Assembly: GCA_002440225.1 (NCBI GenBank)
Contig: DJSH01000078.1
Span: 25,983-31,149, forward strand
Source of the DNA: Candidatus Segatella violae
GTDB taxonomy: Bacteria; Bacteroidota; Bacteroidia; Bacteroidales; Bacteroidaceae
Length of the DNA stretch: 5,167 nucleotides
Direction of reading: 5' to 3'
Position 1 is the first letter of the stretch, and every line of letters begins with the position of its first letter. A program made the position numbers and the translations under genes. Of the stretch, positions 1 to 5,123 are shown piece after piece. Under the pieces are notes generated by a model. That model was not told the origin of the DNA, made no database searches, and was given only the letters and a program-made list of their open reading frames with translations.

Positions 1-60
1 AGGGCGTGGACTTTCAGGGCGTAGACTTTCAGGGCGTGGACTTTCAGGGCGTGGACTTTC
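1..60. repeat. 15-bp tandem repeat array, four copies
   Basis: Four head-to-tail copies of a 15-bp unit (AGGGCGTGGACTTTC) fill bases 1-15, 16-30, 31-45 and 46-60. Only the second copy differs, with GTAGAC for GTGGAC. The array starts at the window edge, so it may be longer. It decays into CTTTCGGACGG just after base 60 and ends 6 bp from the stop codon of the phosphatase gene. Every unit junction carries CTTTCAGGGCG, the same 11-mer found twice in the hairpin repeat at 3348-3435, so the array is probably a degenerate relative of that family. Because the period is 15, it stays open in one minus-strand frame (a five-residue ESPRP-like repeat after the stop), but nothing suggests it is translated. 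Confidence 0.93.
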
Positions 61-66
61 GGACGG

Positions 67-783
67 TTACCAGTAGCGCCAGTAGATGCCTAGGCGATGC
101 ATGTCGCTGCCCACGAAGTCGTACATGTCTTGCTTCATGAGCCAGCGGCAACGCTTCCTCACCTTGTCGCCGTACTGGCCGTCTATGGAAAACACGTTGC
201 GCTGGAACTTGACGCCCATCAGCCTGAGCTTCTCGTAGTCGCGCCTCTCCATGTAGAGGTAGCGCTCGGGATGGGCTAGCACAGGCGTGTAGCCCTTGTT
301 CTTGATGCGCTCCAGAAGGCCGTGGAAGTTCATCGGGGCGGAGAAGATGCTCGTCTCCACCAGCAGATGCTTGCCATCCTCGCCCAGCGGCAATAGGTCG
401 CCAGCCTTCAGGCGCTTCTCGAAGAGCGCATCGAGCATGTTCTCGGCTGCTAGATGCAGCTTGACCATCTGTCTGTCAGCAGGGTTTCGCTTGGCGAAGT
501 CCTGCTGATATTGTTTTTGGAAGTCGGCAAATACTTGGCGCAAATGGGTGGTCTCGTTGGGCACGTCCTCCATGATGTGGGGGGTGAGCCAAACCTCCTT
601 GACGCCGGCACCCTCGTAGAGAGCCAGCATCTCCAGCGATTTCCTCGCCTCCTGGAATCCGTCGTCCACGCCGGGCAGGATGTGGCAGTGCCAGTCGATG
701 CCGCCCGGGAGCCGCTCGACAGGGGCTTTCTTGATTGCCGACGGATTGAAAATCCGACGCAACGCCTCACGGAATATATTCAT
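67..783 (-). CDS. CpsB/CapC-type PHP tyrosine-protein phosphatase
   Basis: This 238-residue protein belongs to the PHP-fold manganese-dependent phosphatases (CpsB/Wzh/YwqE type) that remove phosphate from the tyrosine tail of capsule autokinases in the cytoplasm. The metal-binding motifs are visible in order: DWHCHILPGVDDG at 30-42 (His32, His34, Asp41), LTPHI with His69, AAEN with Glu114, LVETS with Glu143, VLAHPERY with His171, and GSDMH with Asp227 and His229. The metal-site set looks complete, so activity is likely. The first 26 residues are a basic extension before the PHP fold, common in Bacteroidetes homologues. The start at 783 has no Shine-Dalgarno site but AT-rich upstream DNA. It lies 44 bp after the kinase gene, its expected substrate, on the same strand, so the two are likely co-transcribed. 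Only nine residues follow His229, whereas homologues I recall carry a further helical tail of roughly 20-45 residues. The 3' end may therefore be shortened, and the tandem repeat begins 6 bp beyond the stop. Confidence 0.93.
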   Translation of the reverse strand: MNIFREALRRIFNPSAIKKAPVERLPGGIDWHCHILPGVDDGFQEARKSLEMLALYEGAGVKEVWLTPHIMEDVPNETTHLRQVFADFQKQYQQDFAKRNPADRQMVKLHLAAENMLDALFEKRLKAGDLLPLGEDGKHLLVETSIFSAPMNFHGLLERIKNKGYTPVLAHPERYLYMERRDYEKLRLMGVKFQRNVFSIDGQYGDKVRKRCRWLMKQDMYDFVGSDMHRLGIYWRYW

Positions 784-797
784 GATTGCTAAATTAT

Positions 798-837
798 ATT
801 ATGCTTTTTATTTCTTGACTATGCTTTCTATTTCTTG
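798..837. repeat. 20-bp tandem duplication across the kinase stop codon
   Basis: Bases 798-817 and 818-837 are two adjacent 20-bp copies that match at 18 of 20 positions (ATTATGCTTTTTATTTCTTG and ACTATGCTTTCTATTTCTTG). The right copy contains the last codons and the TAG stop of the kinase gene. The left copy lies in the gap before the phosphatase start. This looks like a local duplication that lengthened the intergenic region. The duplicated stop triplet became TAA in the left copy. No hairpin or terminator is visible here. Confidence 0.85.
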
Positions 838-3302
838 TCGCTGCCATAGTGGTAGCCGTAGCCATAGCCATAGTGGTAGCCGTAGCGATAGTAGTGGCCG
901 TAGCGACCGCCCTGAGCCTTGGTGCCGTTCAGGATGAGCGACATGTTCTTGTATTTCTTCTCCTTGTACAGCTGCTCGATGTCGCCGAGCATGCTGCGCT
1001 CCATCAACCCAGAGCGTACCACGAAGATGGTGCGGTCGGCGTGTTTCTCGATGATCTGGGTGTCTGCCACGATCTCCACCGGCGGACAGTCGATGAACAC
1101 GTAGTCGTACTCCGAGCGCATCTGGTTGATCATCTTCCCCAGGCGGTCGGTGAAGAGCAGCTCGGTAGGGTTTGGCGGCATGGTGCCGATGGGCAGCACG
1201 TCGAAGCCCTGCACCAGTCCGTGGTCCTCGCCATGGCAGATGATGCCCTCCAGGTCGTCGGTCCTGCCGTTGAGGTAGTCGCTGAGTCCCTCGCCCGGGC
1301 TGCCCACGAGCATGGAGGTGGAGCCGTGGCGAAGGTCGCCGTCGATGACGAGCACTCGCTTCTTCTTGATGGCGAGCGACATGGCGATGTTGCCTGCCAG
1401 GTGGCTCTTGCCAGAGCCAGAGTTGAAGGAGGTGAGGAGGATGACGTTCTGCTCGGGATGGGTGCCTATCATGAACTCCAGGTTGGTGCGAAGCACGCGG
1501 AAAGCCTCGTTCACGATGTCGCGCTTGCCCGCCTTCACCACGATCTGGCGGGTCTCACTTGGTTTTTTCCAGAACATCAGGCGCTGCCGCAGCGTAGGAC
1601 GGTGCTTGCGGCTCAGGCTGTATGGTATCTCGCCGAGGAATGGCACGGTGACGTTCTTGAGGTCGTTCCTGCCACGCACGGTGGTGTTCATGTTCTCACG
1701 CACGAAGATTACGACCACCGGTATCAGCAACCCCAGCACCACCGCTACCAGCAGGATGTTGCGGCGCACGGGCTGAACGGGCTTGATGTCGCCCGTGGGA
1801 GGGGTGATGATGCGGGTGTTGTAGGCGGTGAAGGCCTTGGAGAGCTCGTTCTCCTCGCGCTTCTGAAGCAGGAAGAGGTAGAGTGCCTCCTTCACCTTCT
1901 GCTGGCGCCCCACGGTCTGCAGGTACTTGGCCTGGTTTGGGTTGCTGGCTATCTGGCTGGTGGTCTGCGCCTCGTTGGCCTGAAGGTTGCTGAGCTGCGT
2001 GTTCAGGGTGACCACGAAGTTGTCGATGCTCTGCACGATGCTGCGGCGCATGGCGGCGAGGCTCTGGTCGTAGTCTGATACCAGCGGGTTCTGCTCGCTG
2101 GAGTTCGCCACCAGGTTGTTGCGCTCCAGCTGGGTCTTGTTGTACTCGGCTATCTGCTGCTCTATCGCCTGGCTCTCGATGCCGGTGTTGCTGGGCAGCA
2201 GCTGGCTCTTGCCCACCCTGCCGGTGAGGAAGTTGCGGATGTACTTCGCCATCGCCAGGCGCGAGTTCAGGTCGAGTATCTGCTTGTCGGCGTCGCTGCT
2301 CTTCTGCATGTACTGCTGGGCAGCAGCCTCCACGTCGGGCAGCAGGTTGCTGCTCTTGAAGGAGGAGATGCTCTTGTCCACGTCGCCCAGCTCGCGCTCT
2401 ATCACGCCCAGGCGCTCGGTGATGAAGCGCGAGGTGGAGATGGTCATCTGGTTCTTGTCGTCCATCCAGTTCTTGCGATAAACGGCGATGATGGTGTTCA
2501 GCACGTCCTCGGCACGTTGGGTGAGCTGGTCCTTGTAGGTGAGGTCTATCACCGTGGCCTTCTCCTCGCTGATGCTCGCCGTGAGCGATGCCTTGATGTG
2601 GTCGGTCATGGCGTAGAGGTTGGTGCGGCTCACGTGCAGCGGCTTGGCGTCGCCACCCCTCAGGTAGCTGGCGTAGGCGGCTGCAGCCTCCACCTTGATG
2701 TTGCATACGGGCGTATGGAGGGTCTGCCCCAGCCTGCCGTGTATCTCGTCATTGCTGTCGATGGCCTCGCCTTGTTTGTCAACGCCGCTTATGTGCGTGA
2801 TGGACAGGCGGTTGCCCAGCTCCAGCTGAAGGTCTACGTCAACGCTCTGCTCGTCGGTCAGTCCATAGAACTGCACGGTGACGGGCAGGTCCTTGCCGTA
2901 GAGCGACACGGGATGGAAGGAGCCCTCTACGCTGTAATTCACGTCGAGCTTGAGTTGCTTGCCGGTCTCCAGCAACACGGCTGGCGACTGGATGGCGATG
3001 AGCTCGTTGTTGACGTTAGACTTTCCTCCGGTCAGTCCCATGTCCGAGAACATCGAGGCCACGTCGCTGCCGATGCTCTGGCTCTTGCTGTCCTCCTTGA
3101 TCATCAGCGAAGCCGTGCGCTGGTAGACGTTCGGGGTGGAGAGGATATAGTAGATGGCGATGCCGAGGGTGACTGCCAGGGAGAGCAGGAACCAGCGCCA
3201 ATGCGCCAAACAGAGGTAAAGGAGGTCTTGCAGACGGATGAAGTCGTCGCCCTGACCCGGGCGACGGACCTGGGTGGGCTGCGGCTGAGTGTTTGCTATC
3301 AT
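828..3302 (-). CDS. Wzc-like polysaccharide co-polymerase and BY-type tyrosine autokinase
   Basis: This 824-residue inner-membrane protein combines a Wzz chain-length domain with a cytoplasmic bacterial tyrosine kinase, and would control polymer length and energise export with the outer-membrane lipoprotein encoded upstream. The N-terminal helix is at about 36-55, followed by a large periplasmic region rich in predicted coiled coil (about 290-490). A proline-rich stretch (Pro501, 502, 508, 511) precedes the second helix at about 514-534. The kinase domain has the E-x2-R-x2-R oligomerisation motif (Glu599, Arg602, Arg605), Walker A SFNSGSGKS with Lys632, Walker A' LVIDGDLR (651-658) and Walker B VFIDCPP with Asp738. 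The tail holds ten tyrosines between 801 and 819, the autophosphorylation cluster. The length is usual for the fused Gram-negative form. The ATG at 3302 has no Shine-Dalgarno site, but the membrane-anchored N-terminus begins soon after it. It is followed 44 bp later by the phosphatase gene. Confidence 0.96.
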   Translation of the reverse strand: MIANTQPQPTQVRRPGQGDDFIRLQDLLYLCLAHWRWFLLSLAVTLGIAIYYILSTPNVYQRTASLMIKEDSKSQSIGSDVASMFSDMGLTGGKSNVNNELIAIQSPAVLLETGKQLKLDVNYSVEGSFHPVSLYGKDLPVTVQFYGLTDEQSVDVDLQLELGNRLSITHISGVDKQGEAIDSNDEIHGRLGQTLHTPVCNIKVEAAAAYASYLRGGDAKPLHVSRTNLYAMTDHIKASLTASISEEKATVIDLTYKDQLTQRAEDVLNTIIAVYRKNWMDDKNQMTISTSRFITERLGVIERELGDVDKSISSFKSSNLLPDVEAAAQQYMQKSSDADKQILDLNSRLAMAKYIRNFLTGRVGKSQLLPSNTGIESQAIEQQIAEYNKTQLERNNLVANSSEQNPLVSDYDQSLAAMRRSIVQSIDNFVVTLNTQLSNLQANEAQTTSQIASNPNQAKYLQTVGRQQKVKEALYLFLLQKREENELSKAFTAYNTRIITPPTGDIKPVQPVRRNILLVAVVLGLLIPVVVIFVRENMNTTVRGRNDLKNVTVPFLGEIPYSLSRKHRPTLRQRLMFWKKPSETRQIVVKAGKRDIVNEAFRVLRTNLEFMIGTHPEQNVILLTSFNSGSGKSHLAGNIAMSLAIKKKRVLVIDGDLRHGSTSMLVGSPGEGLSDYLNGRTDDLEGIICHGEDHGLVQGFDVLPIGTMPPNPTELLFTDRLGKMINQMRSEYDYVFIDCPPVEIVADTQIIEKHADRTIFVVRSGLMERSMLGDIEQLYKEKKYKNMSLILNGTKAQGGRYGHYYRYGYHYGYGYGYHYGSDKK
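844..886. repeat. In-gene direct repeat encoding the tyrosine/glycine tail
   Basis: A 19-bp sequence (CCATAGTGGTAGCCGTAGC) occurs at 844-862 and again at 868-886, a 24-bp period, inside a longer run of TAGCCG/TAGCCA hexamers. It encodes the alternating Tyr-Gly/His residues at the C-terminus of the kinase. Gain or loss of hexamer or 24-bp units would keep the frame and change the number of phosphorylatable tyrosines. Confidence 0.85.
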
Positions 3303-3347
3303 TTGATTTTAGTAATGTTAAATGAATTGGATTTTAAGATTGAGGTA

Positions 3348-3435
3348 GTGCTTTTGCCCTTTCAGGGCGACATTACCCCAATGCCATTACCCAGGGCGTT
3401 GCCCTGGGCTAGGTGCTTTTGCCCTTTCAGGGCGA
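3348..3435 (+). repeat. Composite GCCCT/AGGGC hairpin repeat in the export-kinase gap
   Basis: Identical 23-bp segments at 3348-3370 and 3413-3435 flank a larger palindrome. Each 23-mer holds a small hairpin, GCCCT-TTC-AGGGC, at 3356-3368 and 3421-3433. Between them, CCCAGGGC-GTT-GCCCTGGG (3390-3408) makes a perfect 8-bp stem. The short spacer has an 8-bp direct repeat, CATTACCC (3371-3378 and 3385-3392). The 44-bp part at 3390-3433 recurs almost unchanged, in the opposite orientation, at 5124-5167. The element begins 3 bp after the stop of the export gene and fills most of the 134 bp before the kinase start. No uridine tract follows in the minus-strand transcript, so it is not a standard intrinsic terminator. 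It resembles REP-type interspersed palindromes of bacterial genomes, and its function is unknown. Confidence 0.92.
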
Positions 3436-3436
3436 G

Positions 3437-4234
3437 TTATTTCTTGATGAGTACGGCGACGCTGGTGGCGAGGCTGGCGAGGCTTATCCAGAAGCCGGTG
3501 CTTCGTATGTTGTTGCCATTAACGGTGCTCTGGCGGGCCTTGGTCTCGTTGGGGCTCACATACACCACGTCGTTCTGCTGGAGATAGAAGACGGGGCTGT
3601 TGAGCACGTCCTTGCCCGAGCAGAGGTTGAGCGAGTATACCTTCTGGTGCTCGCCCTCCTGGCGAAGCACCATCACGTTGGTGCGGTTGCCGTAGATGGT
3701 CAGGTCGCCCGCCTTGCCCAGGGCGTCGAGGATGGATACCTGCTCGTCCTCGATGTCAAACTGGCCCGGTCTCGTCACCTCGCCTATCACCGAATAGTGG
3801 AGGTTGGAGAGGCTCACGGTGACAACGGGGTCCTTCACCAGGCTCTGCGACAGCAACGCCTGCTTGATCTTAGCAGCCACCTGCTCGCGGGTCAAGCCGC
3901 CCACGGCGATGGTGCCGAGCACGGGGAAGTCGATGTCGCCATGGCTGTCTACCGTATAATAGTAGGCGTCCTTGGAGAGCGTGTAGGTGCTGGAGTTGTT
4001 GGGACCGCTCGACAGCGAGAAGAGCTGGCTGATTTGCGGGTCCTTGCTCTTCACGCCGATATAGAGCTTGTCGGTCGGCTTGATGGTAATCACCCGTTTC
4101 TGTATGTTGAGGATGGTGTCGGGATGGCTGGCGAAATCCTGGAAATAGGCTATCTCCTTGGGAGTGCCGCACGACGACATCGCCATGAGCGTACTAGACA
4201 GCACAATGGCACATAGAATCTTATTGGTTTTCAT
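3437..4234 (-). CDS. wza: Outer-membrane polysaccharide export lipoprotein (Wza/BexD family)
   Basis: This 265-residue protein would form the outer-membrane or periplasmic channel for the polysaccharide. The N-terminus is a lipoprotein signal: basic MKTNK, a hydrophobic stretch to about residue 19, then Met-Ser-Ser-Cys with lipidated Cys22. A polysaccharide export domain follows (KPTDKLYIGVKSKDP around 52-66, then YYTVDSHGDIDFPVLG around 92-107). An SLBB domain lies at about 147-205, recognisable by GEVTRPGQF (151-159). The C-terminal segment 247-263 is a hydrophobic helix ending in two lysines. This fits Bacteroidetes homologues, which are shorter than the enterobacterial Wza of nearly 380 residues. 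The start at 4234 is fixed by the signal peptide and lies 12 bp after the regulator's stop, so the genes are probably co-transcribed. It precedes the kinase gene, its usual inner-membrane partner. The symbol wza marks family membership, not proven orthology. Confidence 0.94.
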   Translation of the reverse strand: MKTNKILCAIVLSSTLMAMSSCGTPKEIAYFQDFASHPDTILNIQKRVITIKPTDKLYIGVKSKDPQISQLFSLSSGPNNSSTYTLSKDAYYYTVDSHGDIDFPVLGTIAVGGLTREQVAAKIKQALLSQSLVKDPVVTVSLSNLHYSVIGEVTRPGQFDIEDEQVSILDALGKAGDLTIYGNRTNVMVLRQEGEHQKVYSLNLCSGKDVLNSPVFYLQQNDVVYVSPNETKARQSTVNGNNIRSTGFWISLASLATSVAVLIKK

Positions 4235-4246
4235 TAAATATTTAGT

Positions 4247-4849
4247 TTAATCTAATTTTTCGAGAAAACATCTTGGGATATAAGTGGTGGCTACGGCACA
4301 TACGCCCTCCACGGTCACCACAAGGCGGTGGTCGCCATGGATGCGCTTGATTTCGCCCTCCAGCCCCTTGAACCTGCCATCGATGACACGCACTCGCTCG
4401 CCTTTCTGCCAGTCGAAAGCTCCGTCTTCGAAATATTCGATGCCTTCCTGGTCGCCAGACGTCACCATCATGAACATCTGCATCTGCTTGAGCGGTATCG
4501 CCACTGGCGGCCGGCATCCCGTGTTACGTCGGTAGAGATGCGCCCTACCCTGCAGGTTTCGCTCCAGACACTCTGCCTGACGTGCGCTGGAACGCATGAA
4601 GAAGAGCGATGGTATCAAGGGTTTCTTCACATCTACCCTGCGGCCTTTGGCATTGGTATAGGAGTCGTAGTAGAAGGGAGCGTAATACTCCATCACATCT
4701 CCTTGCATATCATTGGGGAATTGGTCGGTCATCGGATTCAGACCCTCCAACACATTATTATATATATTGAACAGGTCGCGGCAAACCCACACCTTGTTCA
4801 TGAATACGCGCATGGCAAACCATGATGCCGATTCTGAAGTTTCTTTCAT
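4247..4849 (-). CDS. UpxY-like NusG-family transcription antiterminator
   Basis: From this start the protein has 200 residues. It is a specialised NusG paralogue of the UpxY type, which binds RNA polymerase early in a capsule operon and prevents premature termination in that operon. The NusG N-terminal domain begins at SWFAMRVFMNK (about 9-19) and includes PLIPSLFFMR (about 77-86). A PPVAIP linker region follows, then a C-terminal KOW domain (about 147-174, with KGERVRVIDGRFKGLEGEIK) and the ending YIPRCFLEKLD. I chose the ATG at 4849 because the NusG fold starts eight residues later and A-rich DNA precedes it, as is usual where Shine-Dalgarno sites are rare. An in-frame ATG at 4912 would add 21 mostly charged residues with no family resemblance, so it is a possible but less likely start. 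It is the first gene of the operon, as expected. No UpxZ-like gene follows. Confidence 0.92.
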   Translation of the reverse strand: MKETSESASWFAMRVFMNKVWVCRDLFNIYNNVLEGLNPMTDQFPNDMQGDVMEYYAPFYYDSYTNAKGRRVDVKKPLIPSLFFMRSSARQAECLERNLQGRAHLYRRNTGCRPPVAIPLKQMQMFMMVTSGDQEGIEYFEDGAFDWQKGERVRVIDGRFKGLEGEIKRIHGDHRLVVTVEGVCAVATTYIPRCFLEKLD

Positions 4850-5019
4850 AGGTTGTTTTTTATCGTTGTTTTCCTTTGTTGATGTATAGATACATTTTCT
4901 TTTCCCCCTCATAGGTGAGCCCTACAAGCAGCAAGGAGATATTGGAGCATCCCTGACCCAGGCGACACTGTACCCGCTATCCCATTTGAGCAACATCTAT
5001 TAACAGACAATTCTCAAAC
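4850..5019 (-). promoter_or_regulatory. 5' leader of the capsule operon with candidate RNA hairpins
   Basis: If transcription starts about 5-8 bases after the -7 box (near 5018-5021), the UpxY-like gene has a leader of about 170 nt. Just inside it, TTTGAG and CTCAAA (5013-5018 and 4985-4990) can pair as a 6-bp stem around a 22-nt loop in which UCU and AGA can also pair. A second small hairpin is CCTG-GGT-CAGG at 4952-4962. A third, CTCA-CCTA-TGAG at 4908-4919, contains the alternative ATG at 4912. UpxY-type regulators are known to act through the untranslated leader of their own operon, so this is the expected target region. No uridine-tailed terminator is visible in it. Confidence 0.5.
4882..4895. 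promoter_or_regulatory. 14-bp palindrome upstream of the regulator start
   Basis: ATGTAT-AG-ATACAT is a perfect 6-bp inverted repeat with a 2-bp centre, lying 33 bp upstream of the preferred start. It could be a protein-binding operator or a short RNA stem. In AT-rich DNA a match of this length can occur by chance, so the assignment is weak. Confidence 0.3.
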
Positions 5020-5107
5020 ACGATGCAAAGTTAACAAAAAAAAAAAAACAGCAACAAATTTTTATACAAGAAAAGTTAAAACTATTTTTTTTCGTGTTTT
5101 TCGTCAT
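5000..5107 (-). CDS. Possible 35-codon ORF behind a perfect Shine-Dalgarno match
   Basis: An ATG at 5107 opens a 35-residue reading frame ending in TAA at 5000-5002. Six bases upstream of it is GGAGG, within AGGAGGTGAT (5119-5110), a ten-base match to the complement of the 16S rRNA 3' end. Such sites are uncommon in this phylum and absent before the main genes here. The peptide is rich in Phe and Cys (CCCFFFF at residues 18-24) because it reads through the T13 run, which looks more like non-coding AT-rich DNA than a protein. It also overlaps the proposed promoter, so a transcript from that promoter would not contain its start. I recognise no family. It could be a short leader peptide on an upstream transcript, or a coincidence. 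Confidence 0.15.
   Translation of the reverse strand: MTKNTKKNSFNFSCIKICCCFFFFVNFASCLRIVC
5026..5058 (-). promoter_or_regulatory. Bacteroidetes-type promoter for the capsule operon
   Basis: Read on the minus strand, TTTG at 5058-5055 is followed after 21 bp by TAACTTTG at 5033-5026. This matches the Bacteroidetes vegetative consensus TTTG, 19-21 bp, TAnnTTTG at every specified base. It is the only complete match I found upstream of the operon, and transcription should begin near 5018-5021. The spacer is largely a run of 13 T (minus strand), so its length could change by slippage. Confidence 0.72.
5036..5048. repeat. 13-base A/T homopolymer in the promoter spacer
   Basis: Thirteen consecutive A on the plus strand (T on the minus strand) lie between the two promoter boxes. 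Homopolymers of this length are slippage-prone, and here each gained or lost base changes the spacing of the -33 and -7 elements. Confidence 0.9.
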
Positions 5108-5123
5108 AAATCACCTCCTAAGC

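Noticed and set aside
784..827. Internal promoter before the phosphatase gene
   Set aside because: TAATTTAG resembles a -7 box with one mismatch, but no TTTG lies at the right distance upstream and the start site would fall on the start codon.
849..2078. Long plus-strand open frame antisense to the kinase gene
   Set aside because: It lies wholly within the kinase gene and begins with a Val/Ala run that is the antisense of the Tyr-Gly repeats. It is His/Leu/Val-rich with no recognisable domain. GC-rich third positions in the real gene explain the absence of stops.
3356..3433. Intrinsic terminator between the export and kinase genes
   Set aside because: The stems are GC-rich, but no run of U follows them in the minus-strand transcript. 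The downstream genes belong to the same pathway, and no promoter for them is visible in the gap.
3348..3435. CRISPR-like direct repeats with a spacer
   Set aside because: There are only two copies of the 23-bp repeat with one interval, and the interval is itself a palindrome. The unit recurs in inverted orientation elsewhere, which does not fit a CRISPR array.
2517..3587. Plus-strand open frame running through the kinase 5' end and the hairpin repeat
   Set aside because: It is antisense to strongly supported genes, and part of it is just the translated hairpin repeat (the ALPWARCFCPFRA-like stretch). Such peptides are an artefact of the repeat.
3413..4216. Plus-strand open frame antisense to the export lipoprotein gene
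   Set aside because: The opposite strand encodes a lipoprotein signal, an export domain and an SLBB domain in order. The plus-strand product shows no domain.
5110..5119. Remnant of the 3' end of a 16S rRNA gene (ATCACCTCCT on the plus strand)
   Set aside because: Only ten bases match and the flanks do not resemble 16S rRNA. A Shine-Dalgarno-like site on the minus strand, or chance, is simpler.
4935..5120. Invertible promoter segment flanked by inverted repeats
   Set aside because: I looked for matching inverted repeats on both sides of the promoter and found only the short leader stem at 4985-5018, which lies on one side of it.
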